Positions 1 to 8,579 of a DNA stretch of 64,000 bases are shown piece after piece. Position 1 is the stretch's first letter. Every line of letters starts with the position of its first letter. Position numbers and translations under genes: made by a program. The stretch is taken from the NCBI GenBank assembly GCA_027489375.1, contig JAIXZW010000012.1, forward strand, positions 186,001 through 250,000, read 5' to 3'. This stretch comes from Paracoccaceae bacterium (GTDB lineage Bacteria > Pseudomonadota > Alphaproteobacteria > Rhodobacterales > Rhodobacteraceae). The notes under the pieces were generated by a model. That model was not told where the DNA came from. It made no database searches and saw nothing but the letters and a program-made list of their open reading frames with translations.

Positions 1-51
1 GACGGCGCGGCGGGGACCGAAACCCCGCTGCTGTCCTGCAAGCTGGCCTGA
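1..51 (+). CDS. C-terminal end of an unidentified protein (partial)
   Basis: An open frame enters from the window edge and stops at TGA 49-51, ending in TPLLSCKLA. Too little is visible to name a family. It matters mainly because the palindrome that follows could be its terminator rather than a ccd operator. Confidence 0.35.
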   Translation, partial: DGAAGTETPLLSCKLA

Positions 52-52
52 A

Positions 53-75
53 CATACCGCTTCGAATGCGGTATG
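53..75. repeat. Perfect inverted repeat ahead of ccdAB
   Basis: CATACCGC (53-60) and GCGGTATG (68-75) are perfect 8-bp arms around TTCGAAT. The site lies 1 bp after the upstream stop and about 40 bp ahead of the ccdA start. It could be the autoregulatory operator bound by a CcdAB complex, or a transcription-end hairpin of the upstream gene. No T-run follows, which mildly favours the operator. The core TTCGAA is shared with the palindromes at 15111, 28230 and 60382. Confidence 0.5.
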
Positions 76-116
76 GTTTCGGGTATGCTGCGTGCATCCG
101 CCACAGGAGCCGCCTG

Positions 117-344
117 ATGACCGCCACCCGCCGCGCCACCTCAATGACCCTTGACGCCGCGCTTCTGGATGAGGCGCGGGCGCTTGGCATCAACCTCTCG
201 CGCGCGGCGGAAGAGGGCATCCTCGCCCAGGTCCGCGCCGCCCGCGCCCGCCGCTGGAAAGAGGAAAACGCGGCCGATATAGCGGCCTATAACAAGTGGA
301 TCGAAGAGAACGGGATACCCTTCCAGAAATACCGCAAGTTCTGA
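117..344 (+). CDS. ccdA: CcdA-family antitoxin
   Basis: A 75-residue protein that should neutralise the CcdB-like toxin encoded next. The N-terminal part (about residues 8-40) resembles a ribbon-helix-helix DNA-binding module. The C-terminal part is charged and ends in YNKWIEENGIPFQKYRKF, a pattern typical of CcdA toxin-binding tails. The start at 117 has CAGGAG about 8 bp upstream; an ATG at 66 would add 17 residues unlike the family and overlap the palindrome. The stop overlaps the ccdB start (TGATG), so the two are translationally coupled. Autoregulation through the palindrome at 53-75 is an inference. Confidence 0.85.
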   Translation: MTATRRATSMTLDAALLDEARALGINLSRAAEEGILAQVRAARARRWKEENAADIAAYNKWIEENGIPFQKYRKF

Positions 345-643
345 TGGCGCGTCAGTTCGACCTGTTCCGTCTGGCAAGCGGGGAATATGCGCTGGTGGTG
401 CAGACCGATCTGCTCGACGACATGACGACACGGACCGTTTGTCTTGCGATTCCCGAAACCGACAAGCCGCCGACGATTGCCGCGCTGTCGCCCGTCATTT
501 CCAATGGCGACCTCAGACTTAGGCTTGCGCCCTATGCGCTGGCCACGGTGTCGCTGGCCGAGCTGGAAAGCTTCGTTGCCAATTTCGCGCATGACCGCGA
601 CAGGATCATCCGTGCCTTCGACGTGCTGCTGACAGGCATCTGA
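344..643 (+). CDS. ccdB: CcdB-family toxin (gyrase poison type)
   Basis: A 99-residue protein matching CcdB in length and layout, from an N-terminal FDLFR strand to a C-terminal helix. CcdB toxins trap DNA gyrase, and in F-plasmid CcdB the last three residues Trp-Gly-Ile are needed for killing. Here the end is Leu-Leu-Thr-Gly-Ile, so the Trp is replaced by Thr. The protein may be a weak or retargeted toxin. The start at 344 overlaps the ccdA stop; an in-frame ATG at 296 lies inside ccdA and is unlikely. A hairpin closes the unit. Confidence 0.85.
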   Translation: MARQFDLFRLASGEYALVVQTDLLDDMTTRTVCLAIPETDKPPTIAALSPVISNGDLRLRLAPYALATVSLAELESFVANFAHDRDRIIRAFDVLLTGI

Positions 644-652
644 AACGCAAAA

Positions 653-674
653 GGCCCGCCACTTCGGGCGGGCC
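653..674. terminator. Terminator hairpin between ccdB and grxD
   Basis: Arms GGCCCGCC (653-660) and GGCGGGCC (667-674) enclose a short loop, with an A-run at 648-652. On the minus strand the hairpin is followed by TTTTGCG, so it can end grxD transcription. It may also serve ccdB from the other side. Confidence 0.65.
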
Positions 675-696
675 GTTCCGTCAAACCTATCCGCGA

Positions 697-1056
697 TCAG
701 GCGTTTGCGGCGCGGATCTTTTCGGCGGCGTCCTTGTCATAGGTCACGCCCTTCTGGTCGAACAGCGCGTCAAGCTCGCCCGACAGCGTCATCTCGGTCA
801 CGATATCGCAGCCGCCGACGAATTCGCCTTTGACGTAAAGCTGCGGGATCGTCGGCCAGTCGCTGAAATCCTTGATCCCCTGACGGATTTCGGCATCGGC
901 CAGCACGTTCACATCGGCGAATTCGACGCCCATGTAATTCAGCACCCCCGCCACGCGGGACGAAAACCCGCATTGCGGCATCATCTTGGTGCCCTTCATG
1001 AAAAGAACCACGTCGTTCTTTTCGATCGTCTCGCGGATCTGGTCCTGCGCGCTCAT
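697..1056 (-). CDS. grxD: Monothiol glutaredoxin, Grx4/GrxD family
   Basis: A 119-residue single-domain monothiol glutaredoxin. The active-site motif CGFS is at residues 29-32 after the KGTKMMPQ glutathione-binding loop, and [16 protein letters not shown] follows near residue 68. The family carries [2Fe-2S] clusters with glutathione and partners BolA proteins in iron-sulfur assembly and iron sensing. The adjacent upstream gene on the same strand encodes a BolA protein only 13 bp away, which supports that partnership. Confidence 0.95.
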   Translation of the reverse strand: MSAQDQIRETIEKNDVVLFMKGTKMMPQCGFSSRVAGVLNYMGVEFADVNVLADAEIRQGIKDFSDWPTIPQLYVKGEFVGGCDIVTEMTLSGELDALFDQKGVTYDKDAAEKIRAANA

Positions 1057-1069
1057 CCCGTCGTTCCTT

Positions 1070-1306
1070 TCATTCCGGCGCCTTGGTCGTCAGCGCCAGC
1101 GCATGAAGCTCTCCATGCGCGCCATCCATCTTGCCCTTCAACGCGGCATAGACCGCCCGCTGCTGCTGCACGCGGTTCATGCCCTTGAAGCTGGCATCGA
1201 TCACCTCGGCCGCGAAATGCTGCCCGTCGTCGCCTTCGACCGTGATCTTGGCATTGGGGAAACTGGCGCGGATCAGGTTTTCGATATCGCGTGCGTCGAC
1301 AGCCAT
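1070..1306 (-). CDS. bolA: BolA/IbaG family protein
   Basis: A 78-residue BolA-domain protein with a conserved His in the GQHFAAEV strand and another in the C-terminal GELHALAL helix. BolA proteins bind monothiol glutaredoxins through a shared [2Fe-2S] cluster. The gene lies directly upstream of grxD in the same direction and is almost certainly co-transcribed with it. Length is typical of the short BolA/IbaG class. Confidence 0.92.
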   Translation of the reverse strand: MAVDARDIENLIRASFPNAKITVEGDDGQHFAAEVIDASFKGMNRVQQQRAVYAALKGKMDGAHGELHALALTTKAPE

Positions 1307-1333
1307 GCGCGGACTCCTTCGTTCGATGCGAAT

Positions 1334-1834
1334 TTAGGCTTGGGGCGCAGGGGCTGCAAGGGTCCATTCCGACCGAAGCATCCCGTAAAGCATCACGTCC
1401 ACGTTCCGGCCCAGCGCAGGGCGGAACCAATGGTCGCGCAACCGCCCTTCGAGCACGAAGCCGAGCCGTTCGTACACCTTCTGCGCCCGCAGATTCTCGC
1501 CCGAGGCATCGAGCCAGAGTTTCGCGGCCCCAAGGTCGAGAAAGGCGTAATCCACCAACTGCCGCACGAAGGCCGCGCCTTCGCCCTTGCCCGCCCGTGC
1601 CAGCGCCAGACGCCGCAGTTCGACGCGCCCCGAGGGATTGCCGATCTCGCAAAACAGCGCCGATCCCGTGACGCCCGCATCATCCTCGGCCATCAAAAGC
1701 CGCGCCGACGGGTCGGCCAGATAGGCGGCAAGGGCCGTATCATCCTCGTCGGTGATATAGGGCGCGTAGTCCGGCCGCTGCGCGAGCGACCGGATAAAAG
1801 GGAAATCGGCAGGGGTCGCTGCCCGCAGCCTCAC
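1334..1834 (-). CDS. GNAT family N-acetyltransferase
   Basis: A 166-residue GNAT fold. The beta4-alpha3 acetyl-CoA region reads [18 protein letters not shown] (about residues 71-88), followed by [21 protein letters not shown], the usual C-terminal pattern. The RimJ/RimL-like subclass acts on protein N-termini or small amines; the substrate cannot be read from sequence. Its start overlaps the purL stop by 4 bp, so it is translated from the same message as purL. Confidence 0.85.
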   Translation of the reverse strand: MRLRAATPADFPFIRSLAQRPDYAPYITDEDDTALAAYLADPSARLLMAEDDAGVTGSALFCEIGNPSGRVELRRLALARAGKGEGAAFVRQLVDYAFLDLGAAKLWLDASGENLRAQKVYERLGFVLEGRLRDHWFRPALGRNVDVMLYGMLRSEWTLAAPAPQA

Positions 1835-3984
1835 GCCACGGCCTTGGCGAATGCGGTACGGTACAGGTTGGACAGGTCGGCAAGCGATGCCTTGTCGCCG
1901 CCAAAATCCACCACGTCGCCGCCGAACCGGCCCACGACCGAAACGGGAACCCCCGCCGCCTGGCCCGCCGCAACCAGCGCATCGGGATTTGCCGTTGCGA
2001 CCAGATAGCGCGCCTGATCCTCGCCGAACAGGGCAGGGGCATCGCCCGCGGCCAGCGTCACGCCAAGCCCGGCCCCTTCGGCCATCTCGAAAGCCGCCAG
2101 CGCCAGACCGCCATCGGCAAGGTCGGTCGCCGCCCGCACCAGCTTGCGGTTCGCGCGCAGGAATTCGCCGTGCTTCTTTTCCGCCGCCAGATCGACCGCA
2201 GGCGCATCGCCCGCTTCGATCCCGAACATCTCGGCCAGCACCGCCGACTGCCCAAGGTGCGACCCCGCAGCCCCGATCAGCACCGCCGCATCGCCCGCCA
2301 TCGGACGACCCGCGATCAATTCGTCGAGGTTGGCCAGAATCCCGACCGCGCCGATGGTCGGCGTGGGCAGGATGCCGGACCCGTCGGTTTCGTTGTAAAG
2401 CGAGACGTTGCCCGACACGATCGGCATATCCAGCGCCGCGACCGCCGCGCCGATGCCTTTGATGGCACCGACGAATTGCCCCATGATCTCGGGCTTTTCG
2501 GGGTTGCCGAAGTTCAGGTTGTCGGTCGTCGCAAGGGGCCGCGCCCCCACGGCGCAGAGGTTGCGATAGGCTTCCGCCACGGCCTGCTTACCGCCCTCGA
2601 CGGGGTTCGCCTTGACGTAGCGCGGCGTCACGTCGCTGGTGAAGGCCAGCGCCTTGCCCGTGCCATGCACCCGCACCACACCCGCGCCCGCACCGGGGGC
2701 GACAACGGTGTCGGCCATGACCATGCTGTCATATTGCTCGTAGACCCAAGCCTTCTGCGCATAGGAGGGCGAACCGATCAGCGCCCGCAGCCCCGCAATC
2801 GCGCCGATGGCCGGAACATCGCCCAAAGGGGCGGCGGCAGGCGTTTCGACCCAAGGCCGGTCATATTCCGGCGCGCTGGAGGACAGCTTCGACAGCGGCA
2901 GGTCGGCCTTGATCTCGTTCCCGTGCAGGATCAGGAAGCGGTCTTCGGGGATCGTCTCGCCCACGATTGCGAAATCGAGGTCCCATTTGACAAAGATCGC
3001 CCGCGCGACATCCTCAAGCTCGGGCTTCAGCACCATGAGCATCCGCTCCTGGCTTTCCGAGAGCATCATCTCGTATGCCGTCATATGCGCCTCGCGCTGC
3101 GGCACATCGTCAAGTTGCAGCTTGATGCCCAAGCCGCCCTTGTCACCCATCTCCACCGCCGAACAGGTCAGGCCCGCAGCTCCCATGTCCTGAATGGAAA
3201 TCACGGCCCCCGAGGCCATAAGCTCAAGGCAGGCTTCCAGCAGGCGCTTTTCGGTGAAGGGGTCGCCGACCTGAACGGTGGGGCGCTTTTCCTCGATGGT
3301 GTCGTCGAATTCGGCCGAGGCCATCGTCGCCCCGCCAACCCCGTCGCGCCCCGTCTTGGCGCCCAGATAGACGACCGGCATCCCCACGCCGCTTGCGACC
3401 GAATAGAAGATCTTGTCCGCATCCGCCAATCCGGCGGCAAAGGCGTTCACAAGGCAGTTGCCGTTATAGCTGCGGTGGAAGCGCACTTCGCCCCCGACGG
3501 TCGGCACGCCGAAGGCGTTGCCATAGCTGCCCACGCCTTCCACGACACCCTTGACCAGATGGCTGGTCTTGGGATGCTCCGGCACGCCGAAGGACAGCGA
3601 GTTCATCGCCGCGATGGGGCGCGCGCCCATCGTGAAGACATCGCGCAGGATGCCGCCGACACCCGTGGCAGCCCCCTGATGCGGTTCGATGTAAGAGGGG
3701 TGGTTGTGGCTTTCCATCTTGAAGATGACCGCCTGACCATCGCCGATATCGACCACGCCCGCATTCTCGCCCGGTCCGCAGATGACCTGCGGGCCGGTGG
3801 TCGGAAGGGTGCGCAGCCATTTCTTCGACGACTTGTAGGAACAATGCTCGTTCCACATGGCCGAGAAGATGCCAAGCTCGGTAAAGGTCGGCGCGCGCCC
3901 GATGATCTCGAGGATGCGCTGGTATTCGTCGGGCTTCAGCCCGTGGGATGCGATCAGTTCCGGGGTGATTGCGGGCTCGGTCAT
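1831..3984 (-). CDS. purL: Phosphoribosylformylglycinamidine synthase subunit PurL
   Basis: The synthetase subunit of purine step 4, converting FGAR, ATP and glutamine-derived ammonia to FGAM. It is the short form (about 717 residues) that works with separate PurS and PurQ, neither of which is in the window. Visible marks include SYKSSKKW near the N-terminus, ESHNHPS metal/ATP-binding residues, and the repeated half with [12 protein letters not shown] and [12 protein letters not shown]. The start at 3984 (MTEPAI) has AAGGGA at a good distance; the ATG 18 bp further upstream overlaps that ribosome site. The stop overlaps the GNAT start. Confidence 0.96.
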   Translation of the reverse strand: MTEPAITPELIASHGLKPDEYQRILEIIGRAPTFTELGIFSAMWNEHCSYKSSKKWLRTLPTTGPQVICGPGENAGVVDIGDGQAVIFKMESHNHPSYIEPHQGAATGVGGILRDVFTMGARPIAAMNSLSFGVPEHPKTSHLVKGVVEGVGSYGNAFGVPTVGGEVRFHRSYNGNCLVNAFAAGLADADKIFYSVASGVGMPVVYLGAKTGRDGVGGATMASAEFDDTIEEKRPTVQVGDPFTEKRLLEACLELMASGAVISIQDMGAAGLTCSAVEMGDKGGLGIKLQLDDVPQREAHMTAYEMMLSESQERMLMVLKPELEDVARAIFVKWDLDFAIVGETIPEDRFLILHGNEIKADLPLSKLSSSAPEYDRPWVETPAAAPLGDVPAIGAIAGLRALIGSPSYAQKAWVYEQYDSMVMADTVVAPGAGAGVVRVHGTGKALAFTSDVTPRYVKANPVEGGKQAVAEAYRNLCAVGARPLATTDNLNFGNPEKPEIMGQFVGAIKGIGAAVAALDMPIVSGNVSLYNETDGSGILPTPTIGAVGILANLDELIAGRPMAGDAAVLIGAAGSHLGQSAVLAEMFGIEAGDAPAVDLAAEKKHGEFLRANRKLVRAATDLADGGLALAAFEMAEGAGLGVTLAAGDAPALFGEDQARYLVATANPDALVAAGQAAGVPVSVVGRFGGDVVDFGGDKASLADLSNLYRTAFAKAVA

Positions 3985-4219
3985 GGTGGCATCCCTTGGC
4001 AACGGCGTCCTTGGGCCGCTTTAGCGTCAAGCCCCGTAAAGGGAAAGGGGCCAAGGCCGCCCGAACGCCCCGCTTCGGCAGATTTTGCGGCACATCCCCC
4101 GAACGAATCGCAACGGGCCGCGCAACCGGGGACCACCTTTCGCCGCCTGCCGCGTTTTTCATCCGCAGGGCGGAGCGGGGCCGCTTGCTTGGGCATCTGC
4201 CGGACGATCTGCGCGAAAA
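3985..4219. other. Upstream region of purL, no gene seen
   Basis: About 235 bp ahead of purL. Open frames here have no family resemblance or ribosome sites. The purL promoter must be here or further up, but I cannot place convincing -35/-10 boxes in the GC-rich sequence. Purine-operon leader signals were looked for and not recognised. Confidence 0.4.
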
Positions 4220-4402
4220 GCAAAAAAAAGGCCGAGCTTTCGCTCGGCCAAGTCCAACAGGGAGGTATGAGGTGGTGAGAGAAGTCTCAATCACCGCCTC
4301 GGGGATGCATCTATGCCTCGGGGTCTTCTCACACAAGGGAAACAATGCTGCATATGCGGCATTGCCGCTATGCATTGTGTGCATGGCTGTGGAAACGTTA
4401 CC
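4220..4402 (-). ncRNA. Candidate small RNA or lysR 3' UTR RNA with intrinsic terminator
   Basis: On the minus strand this 183-bp gap ends in a strong intrinsic terminator: GGCCGAGC-GAAA-GCTCGGCC (4249-4230) followed by eight T. Upstream of it come a hairpin with 10-bp arms and one mismatch (4300-4291 with 4278-4269), then an open stretch CTCATACCTCCC that resembles anti-Shine-Dalgarno loops of rhodobacterial small RNAs. Two direct GCCTCGGGG copies (4296, 4315) and a near-perfect 20-bp palindrome (4344-4363) are also present. It could be a stand-alone RNA or a processed lysR 3' UTR. Not recognised as a named RNA. Confidence 0.5.
4230..4249 (-). terminator. Intrinsic terminator downstream of lysR
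   Basis: Eight-base arms GGCCGAGC / GCTCGGCC with a 4-base loop. On the minus strand it is followed by TTTTTTTTG. This is one of the clearest intrinsic terminators in the window and belongs to the minus-strand transcript from the lysR side. Confidence 0.85.
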
Positions 4403-5296
4403 TTAGCCCTGCTCGCGCTTGCGGTATTTGAAGATTTCCTCGGTCACGAATTCCCGGAAGGCCGCGACCCGTTTCGAATGGCGAAGCTCTTCGGGATAGG
4501 CAAGGAAAACAGGCACTTCGCCGCTTTCCACCTCGGGCAAGACGCGCACCAGATGGGGCAGGTCCTCGGTGATGTAATCGGGCAGGACACCAATGCCGAT
4601 ATGGTTGATCACGCCTTGCAGCACGCCGAAGTAGTTGTTCACCGTCAGCGTCGAGGGGATGTCATTGGACATGAGTTGCTGCACAAGGCTTGCCCCCGCC
4701 GCCACCTGCGCCGTGCCGGGGTGCTGGCAGATCAGGCGGTGGCTGTGGAAATCGGCCATCGTCACGGGGGTGCCGTGTTCGGCCAGATATTCCGGCGTCG
4801 CGTAAAGCCGCATCTTGATGTTCATCAACCGCTTGCGGATCAGGTCGGCCTGTGACGGCTCCTTCATGCGGATCGCCACATCGGCCTCGCGCATCGGCAA
4901 ATCCAACACGCGCTCTTCCAGCATCAGGTCGATCTTCAGGCCCGGATATTTCTGATACAGCGCCGTCAGGCGCGGGGCGAGCCAGAGCGTGCCGAAGCCC
5001 GTGGTCGTCGTCACCCGCAATTCGCCGAAAACCTCGTCCTCGCTGTCACGGATGCGGGCGGCGGTGGCGTCGAGCCGTTTGACCATCTGCTGCGTGGCGT
5101 CGAACAAAAGCTCGCCCTGTTCCGTGAGGATCAGCCCCCGCGCGTGGCGGTGGAACAGCGTGACGTTCAGGCTTTCCTCCAGCGCGCGGATCTGGCGGCT
5201 GACGGCAGATTGCGACAGGTGCAAGACCTCGCCCGCATGGGTGAGCGATCCCTTGTCCGCCACCGCATGAAATATCCTCAGCTTGTCCCAATCCAT
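4403..5296 (-). CDS. LysR family transcriptional regulator
   Basis: A 297-residue LysR regulator. The N-terminal winged helix-turn-helix spans about residues 3-62 (SLTHAGEVLHLSQSAVSRQIRALE), followed by a periplasmic-binding-protein-like effector domain. The start at 5296 has AAGGA about 8 bp upstream; the open frame continues further back only because it runs antisense through murI. It is divergent from murI across about 250 bp. The effector is unknown. A duplicated CATGTAA near 5341-5366 in the shared spacer may be part of its binding site. Confidence 0.88.
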   Translation of the reverse strand: MDWDKLRIFHAVADKGSLTHAGEVLHLSQSAVSRQIRALEESLNVTLFHRHARGLILTEQGELLFDATQQMVKRLDATAARIRDSEDEVFGELRVTTTTGFGTLWLAPRLTALYQKYPGLKIDLMLEERVLDLPMREADVAIRMKEPSQADLIRKRLMNIKMRLYATPEYLAEHGTPVTMADFHSHRLICQHPGTAQVAAGASLVQQLMSNDIPSTLTVNNYFGVLQGVINHIGIGVLPDYITEDLPHLVRVLPEVESGEVPVFLAYPEELRHSKRVAAFREFVTEEIFKYRKREQG

Positions 5297-5548
5297 CGCG
5301 CCCGTCCTTCTTTGCTCGTTACTCCGCTCCCCCGAGCCCCCATGTAAGCAGTATAGCAGCCATGTAAATCCTGCATAGGTCCGTGTCGGCGGGAAACCCC
5401 GCTGCGCCGCGCTTTGCCCGCTCAACCGGCAGTTTTGCGGGCCAGGCGCCCGAAAGCGCGGCGCAACCGTCTTTCGCCGCCCCCGCGATGGGCCTATGAT
5501 CGGCCACAGGCAGCAGCGAACACGCCGACAGGCGGGCAGGGGGCAGAC

Positions 5549-6361
5549 ATGGCAGTGGGCATCTTCGATTCCGGCTTGGGCGGGCTGACCGTCCTTGACG
5601 CCGTGGCGCGCCGCTTGCCGGACGTTCCCTTTGTCTACTTCGGCGACAATGCCCACGCGCCCTATGGCGTGCGCGACCATGACGACATCTTCAACCTCAC
5701 CTGCGCCGCCACCGAACGGCTTTGGGCCGAGGGGTGCGATCTGGTGATCCTTGCCTGCAACACCGCCTCTGCTGCCGCGCTGAAGCGGATGCAGGAAACA
5801 TGGGTGCCGTCGAACAAGCGCGTGCTGGGGGTCTTCGTCCCGCTGATCGAGGCGCTGACCGAACGGCAATGGGGCGACAACTCCCCCCCGCGCGAGGTTG
5901 CGGTGAAACACGTGGCGCTCTTTGCCACCCCTGCCACCGTCGCCTCCCGCGCCTTCCAGCGCGAACTCGCCTACCGCGCCATCGGCGTCGACGTCGAGGC
6001 GCAGCCCTGCGGCGGCGTGGTCGATGCCATCGAACAGGGCGACGAAATTCTGGCCGAGGCGCTGGTGCGCAGCCATGTCGAGGCGCTCAAACGCCGTATG
6101 CCCAGCCCCGAAGCCGCCATCCTCGGCTGCACCCATTACCCGCTGATGGAAAAGGTCTTCCAAGAGGCACTCGGGCAGGGGGTCAAGGTCTATTCCCAAG
6201 CCAACCTCGTGGCCGAAAGCCTTGCCGACTATCTGACGCGGCGGCCGGAATTCATCGGGTCGGGGAAGGAGTCGAAGTTCCTCACCACGGGCGATGCGAA
6301 GAAGGTGTCCGACAAGGCAACGCAGTTCCTGCGGCGGCGGATCGAGTTTCAGGGGGCCTGA
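5549..6361 (+). CDS. murI: Glutamate racemase
   Basis: Converts L- to D-glutamate for peptidoglycan. The 270-residue protein shows the N-terminal DSGLGG (7-12), the catalytic Cys70 in ACNTAS and the second catalytic Cys194 in GCTHYPL, plus the [10 protein letters not shown] loop at 31-40. The start at 5549 follows CAGGGGG; an upstream in-frame ATG at 5414 would add 45 low-complexity residues in the divergent promoter region and is not favoured. Confidence 0.95.
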   Translation: MAVGIFDSGLGGLTVLDAVARRLPDVPFVYFGDNAHAPYGVRDHDDIFNLTCAATERLWAEGCDLVILACNTASAAALKRMQETWVPSNKRVLGVFVPLIEALTERQWGDNSPPREVAVKHVALFATPATVASRAFQRELAYRAIGVDVEAQPCGGVVDAIEQGDEILAEALVRSHVEALKRRMPSPEAAILGCTHYPLMEKVFQEALGQGVKVYSQANLVAESLADYLTRRPEFIGSGKESKFLTTGDAKKVSDKATQFLRRRIEFQGA

Positions 6362-6432
6362 CGGCGATAACCGCCCGTTAACCATCCGTGCTGCAAGATG
6401 GGCCGTCCGGTTCATTTATTGTAGTAACGGTA

Positions 6433-6717
6433 ATGCAGATCGAGTATGATCCTCGCAAGCGTGATCAGACGTTGGCGCTGCGTGGAATAGATATGGCAGA
6501 TGCGGCGCTGGTGATCGGCGGGCGCTGTGTCACCGTTCACGATGACCGGTTCGACTATAACGAACCGCGTTTCCTGACAGTCGGATTCCTCGGCCAGCGC
6601 ATGATGATCGTCGTTTGGACCCCGCGCGGCGACATCTGCCGCGTCATAAGCATGAGGAAGGCGAATGACCGCGAAATTGCCCGCTACGAACCCGTCTTCG
6701 GAGCCGCTGATGGATGA
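6433..6717 (+). CDS. brnT: BrnT family toxin
   Basis: A 94-residue BrnT-like ribonuclease toxin. The family start (EYDPRKRDQTLALRGIDMADA) and the RFDYNEPRFLTVGFLGQRMMIVVWTPRGDICRVISMRKAN core with the final Arg/Lys-rich strand match BrnT, which has a RelE-like fold. The start at 6433 matches family N-termini; the ATG at 6388 would add 15 residues. Its 3' end overlaps brnA, the usual toxin-first order of brnTA loci. Confidence 0.88.
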   Translation: MQIEYDPRKRDQTLALRGIDMADAALVIGGRCVTVHDDRFDYNEPRFLTVGFLGQRMMIVVWTPRGDICRVISMRKANDREIARYEPVFGAADG

Positions 6718-6946
6718 TGACGACCCCGCATCCATGCCCGATGACGACATCCCCGATCTTTCCACCCCCTATTGGGTCGAACGCTTCGCCAAGGCCAAGG
6801 TGACGCGGGGGCGGCCCAAGGAACTCGTCACCAAGGTTTCGACGACGATCCGCCTCGACCCCGATGTGCTTGCGGCGTTCAAGGCGGGCGGGCCGGGTTG
6901 GCAGTCACGCATCAATGATGCGCTGCGCCGCGCTGCCGGTCTCTAG
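6665..6946 (+). CDS. brnA: BrnA family antitoxin
   Basis: A 93-residue antitoxin with an acidic N-terminal half (DDDDPASMPDDDIPD) that should wrap the basic toxin. The C-terminal ribbon-helix-helix (VSTTIRLDPDVLAAFKAGGPGWQSRINDALRRAAGL) is the DNA-binding module by which BrnA represses its own operon. The start at 6665 has a strong GAGGAAGG ribosome site and overlaps brnT by 53 bp. An ATG at 6710 is an alternative that overlaps by 8 bp. Confidence 0.88.
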   Translation: MTAKLPATNPSSEPLMDDDDPASMPDDDIPDLSTPYWVERFAKAKVTRGRPKELVTKVSTTIRLDPDVLAAFKAGGPGWQSRINDALRRAAGL

Positions 6947-7009
6947 CCCTCTTGCCCTTGCCCCCCTTTTCCCCCATCAACGCCCCCATCCACACCAAGG
7001 GGGGCAGCC

Positions 7010-8038
7010 ATGACCGCCAATGTCGCCATTCTCGGAGCGTCCGGTTACACGGGGGCCGAACTGGTCCGTCTGATCGCCACCCATCCGGGTCTGCGGATCA
7101 CAGCACTTTCTGCCGATCGCAAGGCGGGGATGCAGATGGCCGAGGTGTTCCCCTTCCTGCGCCATCTCGACCTGCCGAAGCTTGTGAAGATCGACGAGAT
7201 CGACTTTTCGACCGTCGATCTGTGCTTCTGCGCGCTGCCCCATGCGACCACGCAGGCGGTGATCAAGGAACTGCCGCGCACGCTGAAAATCGTGGACCTC
7301 TCCGCCGATTTCCGGCTGCGCGACCCTGCGGCCTATGAAAAGTGGTATGGCCAGCCCCATGCGGCGGTCGAGCTGCAGCGGGAAGCCGTCTATGGCCTGA
7401 CCGAATTCTATCGTGACGATATCCGCAACGGCCGCCTGATCGCGGGCACGGGATGCAATGCGGCCACAGGGCAATACGCCCTGCGCCCGCTGATTGCGGC
7501 GGGCTGCATCGACCTTGACGACATCCTGATCGACCTCAAGGCAGGTGTCAGCGGGGCAGGGCGGTCACTCAAGGAAAACCTGCTGCATGCCGAGCTTTCG
7601 GGCGGCACGCACAGTTATTCGGCGGGGGGCAAGCACCGGCATCTTGGCGAATTCGATCAGGAATTCTCGAAAATCGCGGGGCGTCCCGTGCATGTGCAAT
7701 TCACCCCGCACCTTCTGCCGATGAACCGCGGCATCCTTGCCACCACCTATGTCAAGGGCGACCCCGCGACCGTGCATGCCACGCTGGCCGCCGCCTATGC
7801 GGGCGAACCCTTCCTGCGGGTGCTACCATTCGGCGCACTCCCCTCGACCCGCGACATCGCAGGCTCCAACTTCTGCCATATCGGCGTGATCGGCGACCGC
7901 ATCCCGAACCGCGCCGTTGTCATCGCCGTGCTGGACAACCTGACCAAGGGTTCCTCGGGTCAGGCGATCCAGAACGCGAACCTGATGCTGGGGCTGGGCG
8001 AGACGGACGGGCTGATGCTCGCTCCGGTCTTCCCGTAA
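7010..8038 (+). CDS. argC: N-acetyl-gamma-glutamyl-phosphate reductase
   Basis: Third step of arginine synthesis: NADPH-dependent reduction of N-acetylglutamyl phosphate. The 342-residue protein begins with the Rossmann motif [10 protein letters not shown] (9-18) and has catalytic Cys149 in GTGCNAATG. The residue after Cys is Asn, where the common pattern has Tyr. HLLPMNRGI and the HxFTPH-like region with catalytic His are present. Followed closely by ccmE (10 bp). Confidence 0.95.
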   Translation: MTANVAILGASGYTGAELVRLIATHPGLRITALSADRKAGMQMAEVFPFLRHLDLPKLVKIDEIDFSTVDLCFCALPHATTQAVIKELPRTLKIVDLSADFRLRDPAAYEKWYGQPHAAVELQREAVYGLTEFYRDDIRNGRLIAGTGCNAATGQYALRPLIAAGCIDLDDILIDLKAGVSGAGRSLKENLLHAELSGGTHSYSAGGKHRHLGEFDQEFSKIAGRPVHVQFTPHLLPMNRGILATTYVKGDPATVHATLAAAYAGEPFLRVLPFGALPSTRDIAGSNFCHIGVIGDRIPNRAVVIAVLDNLTKGSSGQAIQNANLMLGLGETDGLMLAPVFP

Positions 8039-8048
8039 GGAGACGGTC

Positions 8049-8510
8049 ATGGCCGGTTTAAAGAATCTTAAGAAACGCAGACGAATTCAGCTAATCGCGT
8101 TCTTGGGAACTGCACTGGTTGTCGGCTTCACGACAATCTATTTGCTTCTGCCCAAAGCGGCGTTTCAGTATTTCCGTTCACCGTCAGAGGTTTCCGAACA
8201 GCCCCCGTCCGAGGGCGAGGTGTTCCGCATCGGTGGTCTGGTCGAGGAAGGCTCGCTCCTGCGCGGGCAGGGCAGCACCATCAGCTTCAAGGTGACGGAT
8301 ACCAAAACCTCGGTCCCCGTCAGCTATACCGGCGTTTTGCCGGACCTTTTTGCCGAAGGGCAGGGCATGGTCGGCACGGGCAGCATGGAAAACGGCACCT
8401 TCGTCGCCACCGAAATCCTTGCCAAGCATGACGAGACCTACATGCCGAAAGAGGTCGTCGACGCGCTGAAGGATCAGGGCGTCTATGTGGACCCCACCGC
8501 CAAGAACTAG
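8049..8510 (+). CDS. ccmE: Cytochrome c maturation protein CcmE
   Basis: Periplasmic heme chaperone that covalently holds heme before handing it to CcmF/H. The 153-residue protein has a basic N-terminus, one membrane anchor (about 13-34) and an OB-fold domain. The heme-binding His127 lies in KHDETY, with Tyr131 in the expected place. It shares the strand with argC and is likely read through from it. Other ccm genes are not in the window. Confidence 0.95.
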   Translation: MAGLKNLKKRRRIQLIAFLGTALVVGFTTIYLLLPKAAFQYFRSPSEVSEQPPSEGEVFRIGGLVEEGSLLRGQGSTISFKVTDTKTSVPVSYTGVLPDLFAEGQGMVGTGSMENGTFVATEILAKHDETYMPKEVVDALKDQGVYVDPTAKN

Positions 8511-8513
8511 GCG

Positions 8514-8535
8514 AACGCTGCCCTAGGGCGGCGTT
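8514..8535. promoter_or_regulatory. 22-bp palindrome ahead of the GTA-type lysis genes
   Basis: AACGCTGCCC and GGGCGGCGTT form 10-bp arms around TA with one mismatched pair. It starts just after the ccmE stop and ends 44 bp before the endolysin start. It may be an operator for the lysis cassette or a ccmE terminator; no T-run follows. The right arm runs into GTTAACC, which contains a TTAAC half-site of the kind CtrA uses. Confidence 0.45.
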
Positions 8536-8579
8536 AACCCACAGCGGCGATGCTCTCCCCAAGCCAAACGGGGGGCATC

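Noticed and set aside
2170..4278. A 702-codon plus-strand frame opposite purL
   Set aside because: Antisense shadow of purL. Composition is rich in Arg, His and Asp with no domain pattern or ribosome site.
6421..6440. BrnA operator just ahead of brnT
   Set aside because: TTATTGTAGTAACGGTAAT looks AT-rich and repetitive, but its two halves match too poorly to call a palindrome.
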